Positions 7,268 through 16,548 of a DNA stretch of 17,481 nucleotides are shown in pieces. The DNA comes from Aureococcus anophagefferens. Taxonomy: Eukaryota > Sar > Pelagophyceae > Pelagomonadales > Pelagomonadaceae. A model generated the notes under the pieces. It did no database searches, was not told the DNA's origin, and saw only the letters and a list, made by a program, of their open reading frames with translations. Positions within the stretch are counted from its first letter, which is position 1; every line of letters starts with the position of its first letter. The stretch covers positions 87,090 to 104,570 of the forward strand of contig NW_008705616.1 in assembly GCF_000186865.1 (NCBI RefSeq). Direction: 5' to 3'. A program made the position numbers and the translations under genes.

Positions 7268-10200
7268 CTACATGGCAAGGTAAGCGGCAGTCGCGCTTGA
7301 AAAGATATCGGCACCGACGTCAAGGTTGAACGCCGTGCCAGATAAAGTCCCTTGAAGAGATTCCTTTCTGTGGAGCGCGCAGGAGGCAATCAGAGTTTGA
7401 ATGACAGCATCCTCCTCGTGCCTTTTCTTGATTGTGGGCGATAGTGAAAGTGCAGGTGCAGCAAGGGCAATCTTAAGACACTTCGATCCAAAGGCGGTGC
7501 CACTAGTGTCGCTGATGATCACCTGTCCACAGCAGTTCGCATATGGTATTGGAACGATCTTGGCTTTATCAAGAAGAGGTTTGTTGCAAGCGAGAGCTGC
7601 GGCGGTAGAAATAAAGCCATCGGTATTTTCTGCCGGGTCGAGATCAGCAAAAAAAACATCGACCTTGTCAGCAATATTGAGCTTGGCCTTTTTACGGAGC
7701 TTATTGACGCGGTTGCAGACGTCGCGAGCAATCGCTTGCCGACGAAGAGTGTCATCCTGTACCGTACTTATGGCAACAGTGAGGGCACCATCTAGCGTGG
7801 TCATAGCCGCGTACTTCGTCTCATCCCCGGCGAAGGTAGATTTGACGATGAGGTCGCCGGCAACAAGCTGGAGAGATAGCCCATCCACATCAATGTTGAG
7901 CTCACCAACCTTGCTGTAGTTACGGAGCGCAGTTGAGTCAAGATTCTTTATGATGGCGGTTGCAATGCTCATCTTCTTACCGAGTCGCTTTGCAAGGATA
8001 GGTAAGTTGGGTAGGGCAGAAACTGAGCACCATGTATCGACGTCGCTTGTAAACGAAACGCCCCAGGCATTGAGCTCCTCAAGGACGTACGACTCAAGTT
8101 GTCCCTGAATTGCAGAGAGGGCTCTAACGTCACCACAGACCACCATCACTTCCTTGACAGGCGTTTTCATCGAAATATTGGCAGCTTCGCGTGCGCGGCG
8201 GCCAAGCTCAACAACACGCTGCAGTAGATTCATTCCCATGACGACGCCATCATCAAGCTTCGAGCTGTCAGCTTGTGGGAGCATGACATAATGGACACTG
8301 TCAGCCTTGCCAACTGTATCCGGTGCCGCGCTCACGCTAGTAAAGGCAATTAGCCGTTTTCGCAATTGCTGATAGAGATACTCTGCAAAGAACGGAGTGA
8401 ATGGAGCCATAACAACCGCCATTTTGAGAAGGACCTCGTAGAGAACGGCCAAAGAGACGCATGTGGAACCCTCGCCATCTGCACCCTTTAGCCGAGATCG
8501 GTTGAGGCGCACGTACCAATTTGTCAAGTCTCCCAGGAAGCTAACAAGCCTAAGAAGATAAGATGAATCGCGAAGCGCGTCGGCTTGAGTCAAAGACAAA
8601 ACAAAGCAAAGTCTGCTGTGAATCGTGTGTCATTCAGTCTCTGTCCCCCCCCCCCCCCCACTCAGATATTGGAATTTGTACCGGGTCCATGTCTTTTGGG
8701 AGGATGAGGGTACACTGGGCGCCGAATGCTATTTGGATACGGGACTCTGGCACAGTTCCGTGGTACGACAGTGTAGAGGCGATAAGCTTTCATTTCTTCA
8801 TGGACGAATTTAACGAGGCCCTCGAGATTCGCAGTGATCCATATGTCCATAACGTTCGTGGAAGCTCTGGCACAGCGTTCGTCTCGCATTAGTCCCGTCC
8901 CAGTATGCATCTCCAATCGAGCCGCCTGCTGTGCAAAGAAGCAGTAGGCATTGAACCAGGGCAGAAGGACGTCACGGAGGACACCGCGCACCCCAGACTC
9001 CATGAATTTGAGCGTCTCGCCCTTGACCACAGGCGAATTGATGAGATAGAGTCTGAGCGCGTCGGCCCCGTGTGCATTGACGACAAGAGTTGGATCAGGA
9101 TAGTTTTTGAGACGCTTGGACATTTTTTTGCCGTCCGCGGCGAGGACGAGACCATTCACAATGAGGTTATTGAAGGCGGGTTTGTCAAATAGTGCTGTTG
9201 AGATTACCATTAACGTGTAGAACCAGCCTCGTGTCTGGTCAAGGCCCTCTGCTATAAAGTCGGCTGGAAATTTCTTCGCAAACTGCTCCTCGTTGCATTC
9301 AAATGGATAATGCAGTTGGGCGTAAGGCATTGATCCGGATTCAAACCAACAATCGAAGACTTCGTCGACGCGCCGCAGTACAACATCTGAACGGGTCGGA
9401 GATGCAATCAACAGATCATCCACATTTTCACGATGCAAGTCGCAGAAATCTGCTGGGATCTCAGACCCGTCTGGGAGTCTGCACCTAGCCCGTAGTTCTG
9501 CAACGCTGCCCACGGCCACCATCTCAGCCAAATCATCAGAAATCCAGAGCGGTATTGGAGTGCCCCAAAATCGGTTCCGGGATATGGCCCAGTCCTTGGC
9601 ATCTGCCAGCCAATTGTGAAAACGTTTCTCTTTGACCTGACAAGACATGGGTTTGTGCACCTCGAAAGAACAAGGTCAAGACGATAACAAACGTCTATTA
9701 CACTTCACGACACGTTGTCGGGGATCGCATGATTCGGACACCGGGCTACCGTACAGAGGCAGGAACCCAGTAGGTCTGTGCGTTATTCTTGATGAGCTTA
9801 TCCTTAATTGCTTCCACCGCTACAAACCAGGAGGGAACAGCTTTATATATGAGGGGCGTGTCTGAGCGCCAGCAGAATGGGTAACTGTGTTCATGAGCCT
9901 CTTTGACCACAAGACGTCCCTTCTCCTTGAGAGATGCGCAGATGGCCGCGTCGGCGGATTTGACGTGCACGCCCAGGAGCTCCGCACTTACGGGCAAGGT
10001 GAAGCGGCCATTGGCGTCTACTGGACAAGGGAGGCTGTCTTCACCACCTTTCTTGACGTCAATCACGCCGTGCTCGACGCAAACACGATAGTCATCTTCA
10101 CCGAAGGCGGGTGCTTGGTGTACGATACCTGTGCCGGCGTCGCTGCTCACGTAACTGTCTGCGACAACTTTGAAGGCACATGCACGCCGCTCCGCGGTGT

Positions 10201-11098
10201 CATAAAAGTCGAAAAGGGGCTGGTATTTACGTCCAATTAGTATTGCGCCCGGAAAGGATTCTAGGATCTCATAAATTTTTGATTCGCTGCCTTTTTTGAA
10301 TTTCTTGGAACCGAGTATAGGAAAAAGCTGCACAAGCCGCGCCTCCGCAACAATGTATACCTTTTGCTCCGAAACAGCACGGACCTTTACGTAGGTCAAT
10401 TGCTCGTTGATACAAAGCGCAAGGTTCGATGGCAGGGTCCACGGTGTCGTCGTCCATGCCACGAGACTCGTTGCTGGCTCGTCAACAAGTGGGAAAGACA
10501 CGACAACGGCAGGATCTGACACATCTTTATAGTTCAGACCGGCCTCGAAGTTTGATAGAGGTGTTGCACACGCAGTTGAATATGGCATGACCTTATATCC
10601 CCTGTACACGAGGCCCTTGTCGAATAATGTCTTGAAGACCCACCATACTGACTCCATGAAGTTGACATCCATCGTTCGGTAGTCATTTTTGAAATCGATC
10701 CATCGACCAAGCCTCGTCACTACGGTCTCCCATTCGCCCGTATATCGCTGGACGATGCTCCTACAATGCGAGTTGTAGGTACCGATTCCCATGGCCAAAA
10801 CCTCATCCCGAGAGCTCAGTCCTAGAGCCTTGTCAATTTCGTACTCCACCGGCAATCCATGACAGTCCCACCCGAATCGACGCGATACCCGGTGCCCGGT
10901 TTGATGCGCATACCGAGTCACAGTGTCCTTTATCGTACCGGCGAGAATGTGCCCGTAGTGAGGCAATCCAGTGGCAAAAGGTGGTCCGTCATAGAATGTG
11001 TACTCTGGTTTTCCCGAGCTGAGCTTCACGCTCGTCTGAAACGCGTCGATCCGCTTCCAGTACGCCAAAATGGCCTCTTCCTCCTCCGGGAAATTCAT
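7268..11098 (-). CDS. IARS1: Isoleucyl-tRNA synthetase, cytosolic type, three exons
   Basis: This class I synthetase charges tRNA-Ile and edits mischarged valine. Exons on the minus strand: 11098-9755, 9636-8759 and 8549-7268; phases join without a stop, giving 1167 residues, between the yeast and human cytosolic enzymes. The order is a HIGH-type motif HYGH (47-50), GWDCHGLPVEYEID (76-89), the CP1 editing domain starting near TTTPWTLPSN (216-225), ISRNRFWGTPIPLW, the KMSKR loop (619-623) and the anticodon-binding and C-terminal extension domains. It follows eukaryotic cytosolic enzymes closely, for example YTVVPRLVSFLGDLTNWYVR across the second splice. The first in-frame ATG after an upstream stop is at 11098 and yields MNFPEEEEAIL, the usual N-terminus. 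It converges on the region that carries PMS2. All catalytic motifs are intact. Confidence 0.97.
8550..8758 (-). other. IleRS intron 2 (GA-AG, 209 bp)
   Basis: The only join that restores the conserved YTVVPRLVSFLGDLTNW is exon ...CCACG followed by intron GAACTG...CTTAG and then exon GCTTGTT. The donor dinucleotide is GA. Sliding the boundary by its one ambiguous base gives AA-GG, so no GT or GC solution exists at this join. The intron contains a run of 15 G on the coding strand (15 C at 8645-8659). Confidence 0.85.
9637..9754 (-). other. IleRS intron 1 (GT-AG, 118 bp)
   Basis: The donor GTACGG after the codons for VPAS and the acceptor TTGTCAG before GTCAAA give QTYWVPASVKEKRFHNWLAD, matching the family without a gap. 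Reading through meets a stop two codons into the intron. Confidence 0.9.
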
Positions 11099-11264
11099 GC
11101 GTAGGATTTTTGGGCACAATCGACAGCTAGCGTGACAGACGCTAGCGTGACAATTGGCGAGCTAACTTCTGCTCGCTGGCACACGGCGCGTATCTGCGCC
11201 CGCAGGCGGGCACGGGAGCCTTTATAGGACACCTCATAGGGGCCCCTAGGCAACGTTGCGTCTT
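11099..11264. other. Region upstream of IleRS with a 12-bp direct repeat
   Basis: GCTAGCGTGACA occurs at 11126-11137 and 11141-11152, a 15-bp period within 60 bp of the IleRS start codon. It might be a paired protein-binding site in the 5' region, but nothing else supports that. I see no TATA box. Confidence 0.4.
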
Positions 11265-11381
11265 GCAGACGCGGCCGAGACGCGGGAGACGCGAGTTCCG
11301 GGACGCGGCAGGACGCGGCCAAGACGCCCCGGGACGCGGCCGAGACGCGCCGGAGACGCGGGACGCGGCCGGGACGCGAAA
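11265..11381. repeat. Irregular GACGCGG-rich tandem repeat
   Basis: GACGCGGCC, GACGCGGGA and similar variants recur about a dozen times with uneven spacing. The block is very GC- and CpG-rich and lies between the IleRS 5' region and the cysteine-rich exon. Open frames across it are arginine-rich repeat products and not credible genes. Confidence 0.8.
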
Positions 11382-11432
11382 AAAAAGACGCCAGAGACCA
11401 CCCCAGGACCGAACCCAGGCTCCGTTCGCGAT

Positions 11433-12056
11433 CTACCCCCCGGGGTTCCTGAGATTAATTCTGTGGCGTCCCCCCTGGGGCCCTCTTTGCGTCCGTCGGG
11501 CCCATGGGGTCCCTGGGGTGTGGGCAGGACCCGCTTTCGGTTCCGGAAGCACGTTGCTCCCGGTGGGGGTACACCTGGGAGGCCGTTCCAGTACGTGTTT
11601 GGGCCGTCGCGGCGCTCGGGCCGCCCTATTAAGCTGCCTGTGTGCCTCTCTCTCGCTTTCTAGGTCACTTTCCGCTGACCTTGCGGCCTCGTTGGCCGCA
11701 GCGAGACTGGCCCGAAGGTTCGCGATCGTCCCCTGCATCGCAGTCGCAGCTGCGGCACCCCGGCCGACCATGGCCCGCACTCCAGGAGAGGCCTGTGGAG
11801 CCTTCCCCCTTGGCGGACGCCGCCTGGGCGACTCGGCGTCTGTGTAAGGAGCGCCGCCGCACAGCGGGCACGTGCACCGACGAGCGGGCTCGAGGAGCCT
11901 GCACTTGGGGCACGTGCAGTCCCGAAAGCAGCACTTGTGGTCAAGGTTAACACACCTGGTGCACCTACGACACCCAGCTTCAGTCTGGCACTTGCGTGCT
12001 TGGTGCGCGCTCTCGCAGCGTCCGCAAAGCAAGCGCTTGGTTGAACATACAAGCAC
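11433..12056 (-). CDS. Cysteine-rich DM-like zinc-binding plus coiled-coil protein, partial
   Basis: The frame gives about 207 residues and has natural composition over its first 150. Residues 1-66 hold 15 Cys (4, 11, 14, 23, 29, 32, 35, 42, 43, 47, 49, 52, 61, 63, 66) plus His18 and His40. The stretch CTRCVNLDHKCCFRDCTCPK, followed by CRLLEPARR, resembles the intertwined zinc module of DM (Doublesex/Mab-3) domains, though the gap between the second Cys and the His is shorter. Residues about 108-142 (IANLRASLAAANEAARSAES onward) predict a coiled coil. The rest is Pro/Arg-rich and probably disordered. The first codon is GTG, and the frame is open only back to 12089 without an ATG, so this is probably an internal or terminal exon, or a fragment. 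A transposon-encoded protein is an alternative. Confidence 0.5.
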   Translation of the reverse strand: MLVCSTKRLLCGRCESAHQARKCQTEAGCRRCTRCVNLDHKCCFRDCTCPKCRLLEPARRCTCPLCGGAPYTDAESPRRRPPRGKAPQASPGVRAMVGRGAAAATAMQGTIANLRASLAAANEAARSAESDLESEREAHRQLNRAARAPRRPKHVLERPPRCTPTGSNVLPEPKAGPAHTPGTPWARRTQRGPQGGRHRINLRNPGG

Positions 12057-12188
12057 GACTTCCGACCCGAACCGGCGACCCCACGCTCTTCAAATGTCCC
12101 AATCGATGCGAATAACGCGTTAGCTCGATGCTTTAGCGTGGCGAGGGGGATAATTCAACAATTTTGCCTCGATTTCACTCCGGTGGTC

Positions 12189-12225
12189 GACCCGCGCGTG
12201 CGCGGTCGACGGAGGACCTCTATGA
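12189..12225 (+). repeat. Inverted repeat, left copy
   Basis: 37 bp beginning GACCCGCGCG and ending CCTCTATGA. It differs from the right copy at positions 6, 11 and 19. Confidence 0.8.
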
Positions 12226-12479
12226 CATATGACGGCCGGTGGCCAGAAATAATAAATAAGTACTTCTATGGGCGCGCCCAGCCCTATGGTTGTTTTTGGC
12301 CTTGCGTGTACAGCCAGCAGGGGCAGGAGAGCATAGCGCTCTTCTGTGTCTGTGGTGTCTGTCTGGTTACCGTCACAGCGACGTGCCAGAGAGGGGCGCG
12401 GCCCGCTTTCGTGCTCGGCGGACGACAAGCCCCGGGGTTTTCAAGAATCTTGACAAAGCTACGTTGGTGCTTGAACGAT

Positions 12480-12846
12480 GATCGACGACATTCAATCAAA
12501 CGAATGGCTCTCGGGCTAGCTAAGTTGATGCGCTTTGAGGCGCGCTGCGATGGGATGGCCGTCTTTGAGTGCCCACCGCTCCGCGAATATGCCGAATTGT
12601 GCAACGATCCCAGCGGCTGCGAGGTCCGCAAGGACAAGGTTGAGGCACGTGCGAAAACGCGACGCTCATACGACCGCGTGGGGACTGGAACAGGGAGGTA
12701 GAGTGGGTGGGGAGGGACGCGCTGCCCCCTCGCGACCCCTCGTCCTCCGAGTTCGAGCCATGGCAGCAGCTGTGATCGTTCCTCATCAACCCCATCGCCT
12801 TCGGCGCGGCGGGCTCGTCGAGATAGTCCGAAATCATCGATTTCAT
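12480..12846. other. Coding-like fragments on both strands, unresolved
   Basis: On the plus strand, MRFEARCDGMAVFECPPLRE and further text up to KVEARAKTRRSYD lie in one frame. A second frame then reads RGDWNREVEWVGRDALPPRD, ending EFEPWQQL-stop at 12773-12775. On the minus strand from 12846, MKSMISDYLDEPAAPKAMGL and the serine-rich stretch after it also look like protein. Both cannot easily be genes. I recognise neither, and a decayed transposon or gene remnant is the simplest reading. Confidence 0.25.
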
Positions 12847-13339
12847 GGAGTCGAGCTCCTGCGCCGCGTCGTCTCGACGGTGGCCGTGGGGCGTGTGACG
12901 CTGCCCCTACCCCAAGGGATGGTCTCGATCCATTCCATACCACCATTGCGTCGGGTCCATCGCAAGTTAGTGCGCCCAATCGTCTCCCATCGTTGCCTTT
13001 CCAGCCCCAGGGCCTCTGCGCCCGCGGCCGTTAAGTTTTCGCCGCTCGGGGGTGGTTCCGGCGCAGATAAATTGTACCATCGGATGCGGCGGGCGACGGA
13101 GGTCACGCTCGTCATGGTTTAATGCGCCAGAACGACGCTCAGGACCCGACCCGGGAGCCGCTGCCCCGCGACGACGTCCAGACCGTGAGACACGCTTATT
13201 TTATCGCTCGGCAACGCCGCGGCAGGCGCTTTTGTTGAATAAATCCGATCATTGAACATGTCAGTGGTTCCGCCGAGCACGAACCCGCTGCGTCGAGGCG
13301 TCCGTCGGGTAGGTGTAGGGGCCGGTTCGGAACTTTGCG

Positions 13340-13715
13340 TCCGGAAGTCCGGCGTCGGCGTCCGGCCGCGTCCGGACTCGCGTCCGGCGCCGGCGTCCGG
13401 CGGCGTCCGGCGGCGTCCGGCGACGTCCGGCGGCGTCCGGCTCAGGTCCTGAGTCGGCGTCCGGCGGCGTCCGGCGCGCGTCCGGCGGCGTCCGGCGCGC
13501 GTCCGGCGGCGTCCGGCGGCGTCCGGCGGCGTCCGGGAGACTTCAACTTGCGTCCGGCGGCGTCCGGGAAACTTCAATTGCGTCCGGCGGCGCCCGGGAA
13601 ACTTCAATCTGCGTCCGGCGGCGTCCGGCGGCGTCCGGCGCCCGTCTGGGACTGGTCCGGCCGCGTCCGGGGCCCGTCCGGGGCACGTCCGGGCCGCGTC
13701 CGGACCACCGCGTCC
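13340..13715. repeat. 10-bp satellite, GGCGTCCGGC type
   Basis: The unit GTCCGGCGGC recurs in tandem, broken by short inserts such as the thrice-repeated GGGAAACTTCAA-like spacer (about 13532-13610). The block is nearly all G and C. The unit is partly self-complementary around TCCGGA, so single strands could fold. The open frames on both strands here (Arg/Pro/Ala repeats) are by-products of the 10-bp period. Confidence 0.9.
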
Positions 13716-13852
13716 GCCGGACAGAAGTGCTGAGTTTCCTGTCTTTGCCAGAACCTGGCAGTACTTGAGCACAGTGCGCGAAACAACCATAGGGCTGGCG
13801 CGCGCCATAGGAATTATTAATTATTAAGCTGTGGTCGCCCGGCTAGAGGTCC

Positions 13853-13889
13853 TCATAGAGGTCCTCCGTCCACCGCGCGCGCGGGGGTC
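13853..13889 (-). repeat. Inverted repeat, right copy
   Basis: The inverted partner of 12189-12225. Its inner edge carries an extra partial copy (AGAGGTCCTC at 13845-13854), and its outer edge runs into the 11-bp repeat at 13887. Confidence 0.8.
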
Positions 13890-13930
13890 CAACGGACGTC
13901 CAACGGGCGTCCAACGGACGTCCAACGGAC
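13887..13930. repeat. Four tandem 11-bp units
   Basis: GTCCAACGGAC, GTCCAACGGGC, GTCCAACGGAC and GTCCAACGGAC run without gaps immediately outside the right inverted repeat. Confidence 0.95.
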
Positions 13931-14578
13931 GTGGGAAAATTCGCTTAGAATATTTGTTTCGCGCACTGCTTGAGCACATGCTTTTCCTGCTGAAGAGCTG
14001 CTTTGGGTATTTCAGTGCCTGTCTTTAAATCTATTAGATGACTGAAATCATTGGGACTCGAGGTCGGAACTTGAATGGAATTCCCAGCGACGAGGCCTGG
14101 CAGGGAGATGGGGTCGAGCCCTTCCGCGACCAACCTTATAACCCTCCCGCCGCCCGGTTGGGCTTCCATTACCGTCGAGATTACCAGAAAACCATGCCCA
14201 GTGAACTCTAGCCGGTCGCCCGACCCCCGGACTAGGGATGTTACTTAGTATTTTTTTAGCTGGATCTCAAGAGCTCGCCGAGATTACCTTAAATTTACAA
14301 TCTTAGGCTGAGTGGAGTTCCTAGGGCCGAGCATTACCGGAATTACCTAAGACCTACGGAGGCCCTTAGGGTGTACGTAAGAGCACCGACGTACGTGGCA
14401 TGTCACAGAACATACTCGTGCTGCCCCTGAGATGTTGAAGCGGCGTTTAGCATATCCCGCCGGCGGGATATGTTAGGCGGGAGCCCTAGGTCAGGCCCAG
14501 GTTGACGCAGCGCAGCTAGTGTGGGCTCGATCATTTTGGCGCGTTTCGGGATGTATTTAAGGGTTTTCGAGGCGGATT
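13931..14578. other. Intergenic stretch with no supported gene
   Basis: No frame here looks coding, and the base composition is closer to average than in the flanks. The only notable structure is the palindrome at 14451-14472. Confidence 0.5.
14451..14472. repeat. 22-bp perfect palindrome
   Basis: The half-site CATATCCCGCC is followed at once by its exact reverse complement, with no spacer. It could be a dimeric protein-binding site or a cruciform-forming sequence. No gene starts within several hundred bases on either side. Confidence 0.9.
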
Positions 14579-15212
14579 TCAAGCCCCGGACTGGCCCTTA
14601 CGCGACGACTTTTGAGTCGTTTTTCGCGCTTTCAAGGCCCGCGCGCGTCTCCCCATGACCATACTCGGTGGCCCAGACAAAAAAATGGCACAATCGCAGC
14701 GTTTTCTCGTCGACGAAAAAATGGCCTCTCGGGGCCGAAAACGGCCCGAGCACGCCAACGTGGCGCGGGACCTGGATGGGACTCCGAGTCGCAGCCAGAG
14801 CTTCGCAGGTCTTGGTGTGGATGGTGACGGCCTCCGCAGCCGCCAGGGATCGATGGAACCGCCGTCATCGATGCGAACTCGAGTGGACGCGTTTCGGGGG
14901 TTCGGGCAATCCCGAGTCCCCCCCGGCCGGTCTCGGCGCGAACGGCGTCGTTTGCTCCGCTTGAGAGCTTCCCGATGCTGTCGGGGTACCCCGAGCAGAG
15001 TTTGGCGCCGCCGCCGCGCGCGGCGGGCAGCCCCAGGGGGTCGAAAAGTCGTCCCGAGCAAAAATCGGCCCCGAATCGCGTCTTTTGGCGACGAGATCGA
15101 CGCGCCGCCCGAGTCGATTTCCGCCGTTCTTACGGCGGAGGGCCGCCCCGACGGGGTGTCCAGGGCTTGGCAAAAGGGCTCGTCCGCGCGCGCGACGCAG
15201 CCCGAGTTTTAG
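14579..15212. other. GC-rich block open in several frames on both strands
   Basis: Frames of 160 codons (minus, 15061-14579) and 185 codons (plus, 14655-15212) overlap almost fully. A third minus frame contains KLCSGYPDSIGKLSSGANDA and further natural-looking text. No frame shows a known domain, and high GC alone removes most stops. I cannot say which, if any, is expressed; a dispersed repeat is also possible. Confidence 0.35.
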
Positions 15213-15308
15213 GCTGGATGTGTAACATCCGCCCAAAACACAGGTCGCCGGGGGTGAATCGGACCGCCCGGCTCCCACGAGCGTGGTCCGCAGTAGACTT
15301 AGCAAGGG

Positions 15309-16307
15309 ATGCCCGTACCGTGTCGGGAGAAAAGTGTCAGGGGGTATAGCACTTCGACAATGCTTGTGAGCAGTGCACGAGCGCTGGGCTTCATCGCGGC
15401 CACACTGAGTCTATCCACACTGCTCGTGTCATTCTGTCGTGTCCAATTCAGCGTGGTGTCAAGCGACACCCCGCCAGGTGGGCACCTGCGGCGCGTGGCA
15501 TCAGTGGGATGCTCGGTGCGGGTGAACACTTTCCGACGCAATGACTTATTGGATCGGTTTGTTAAACATTATGAGCGATGTGGGGCCGCTCGAGAGATTG
15601 TTGTGATATGGTCAGACGCGGAGCTAGCACCACCGGAATGGTTGGTCCTACGTGCGGACCGGTCGCCAACCGCGGATGAAGTTGCAGTTCGTGTTGAGCT
15701 CTTTGACGTAGACTCCCTGAATAATCGGTTCAAACTCTTAGAAACTCCAGCGACAGATGCGATCTTCTCTGTTGACGACGACTTAATTGTATCGTGCGAA
15801 GTTCTTCAAAATATGATAGACATCTGGGCATCTGCGCCCAGGCAAATGGTAGGGGTGGCACCTCGGCTTGTGTCACGTGATACAAATGCAAACGGAGGCT
15901 GGCGCTACTTGAGGTGGTGGCATGTCTGGTGGAATGGGGCCTATTCCCTGGTGCTTACCAAGGTCTGTATTCTTCATAGAGACTACCTCGATGCCTTTAG
16001 CAGCCGAAGCCCGGCATTGGTATCAGCCCGCGAACATGTCGACTCGCGCCGCAACTGCGAGGACCTTCTGATGTCGTTTATCGTCGCCAACGCTACAAGA
16101 GCTCCACCCCTCTGGTTTCGTGCGCCTTACTCAGACTATGGACAGTCGATTCTCTCATTTGGTCGACATGCCGGAATATCATCGGGTGTTGATCATGTCG
16201 AAACTCGTGGGGACTGCATTGCCACATTCGCCAGACTTTTTGGCACGATGCCCCTCGTCACTAGCCACTCGAAGCTCGTCGATGCGCGCTCGGAATGGCT
16301 CTGGTGA
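15309..16307 (+). CDS. Exostosin-type glycosyltransferase (GT64), type II membrane protein
   Basis: The intact intronless gene encodes 332 residues. Residues 25-43 form one hydrophobic segment near the N-terminus, typical of a Golgi signal anchor with a luminal enzyme. The GT64 fold follows: VNTFRRNDLL (72-81), SLNNRF (136-141), a DxD-type metal and nucleotide-sugar site in FSVDDDL (153-159), WNGAYSLVLTK (208-218), HRDYL (223-227) and NCEDLLMSFIVANAT (249-263), which carries the conserved acidic residue. This matches the C-terminal domain of EXT proteins and stand-alone GT64 enzymes, which transfer N-acetylhexosamine or related sugars. The acceptor and linkage cannot be told from sequence. 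An in-frame ATG at 15360 would shorten it to 315 residues, has A at -3 and still keeps the anchor, so it may be the real start. Confidence 0.93.
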   Translation: MPVPCREKSVRGYSTSTMLVSSARALGFIAATLSLSTLLVSFCRVQFSVVSSDTPPGGHLRRVASVGCSVRVNTFRRNDLLDRFVKHYERCGAAREIVVIWSDAELAPPEWLVLRADRSPTADEVAVRVELFDVDSLNNRFKLLETPATDAIFSVDDDLIVSCEVLQNMIDIWASAPRQMVGVAPRLVSRDTNANGGWRYLRWWHVWWNGAYSLVLTKVCILHRDYLDAFSSRSPALVSAREHVDSRRNCEDLLMSFIVANATRAPPLWFRAPYSDYGQSILSFGRHAGISSGVDHVETRGDCIATFARLFGTMPLVTSHSKLVDARSEWLW

Positions 16308-16312
16308 CCTTG

Positions 16313-16345
16313 GACGGTGGCAAGACGGTGGCAAGACGGTGGCAT
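16313..16345. repeat. Three tandem 11-bp units after GT64
   Basis: GACGGTGGCAA, GACGGTGGCAA and GACGGTGGCAT follow the GT64 stop codon by five bases. GGCATGAGTC then recurs twice to about 16364. Confidence 0.9.
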
Positions 16346-16395
16346 GAGTCAGCGGCATGAGTCGCGTCGCAGTAGTATATAGTTGAGCTTACATA

Positions 16396-16440
16396 CTACT
16401 TCCGAGGTATCTTCTATCGTATTTCGCGAGGCGGATCAAT
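16396..16440 (+). repeat. Solo diverged copy of the 610-bp element terminus
   Basis: Starting CTACTTCCGAGGTATCTTCT, this matches 32 of the first 40 positions of the left end at 6541, in the same orientation. No inverted partner is visible to the window end, so it is either a truncated element or the left end of one that extends past the edge. Confidence 0.65.
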
Positions 16441-16548
16441 GGTGGACCTCAGGAGCGGACCTCAGGATCTCGGCGCTGGGCGTCGCGTAGCAGCCCATGG
16501 GCCGGACCGCGTCCTCGGCGCTCGCAGAGCACCAGAGCACCGAGCGGA

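Larger units (their letters stand above)
12189..13889. mobile_element. Candidate 1.7-kb element bounded by 37-bp inverted repeats
   Basis: 12189-12225 and the reverse complement of 13853-13889 agree at 34 of 37 positions; the shared core includes GACGGAGGACCTCTATGA. Between them lie coding-like fragments, a 10-bp satellite and an AT-rich patch near 13810-13828. I find no transposase and no clear target-site duplication. It could be a non-autonomous transposon or simply two copies of a short dispersed repeat in opposite orientation. Confidence 0.55.

Noticed and set aside
9740..9755. Frameshift or pseudogene in IleRS, since the frame stops after VPASVR
   Set aside because: A GT-AG intron at 9754-9637 joins the two halves in phase with full conservation, so the gene is intact.
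11098..11119. Longer IleRS start at 11119
   Set aside because: That codon is TTG. The first ATG in frame is at 11098 and gives the usual N-terminus of the family.
13119..13808. 229-codon minus frame and the 132-codon plus frame over the same region
   Set aside because: Both are arginine/proline repeats produced by the 10-bp satellite.
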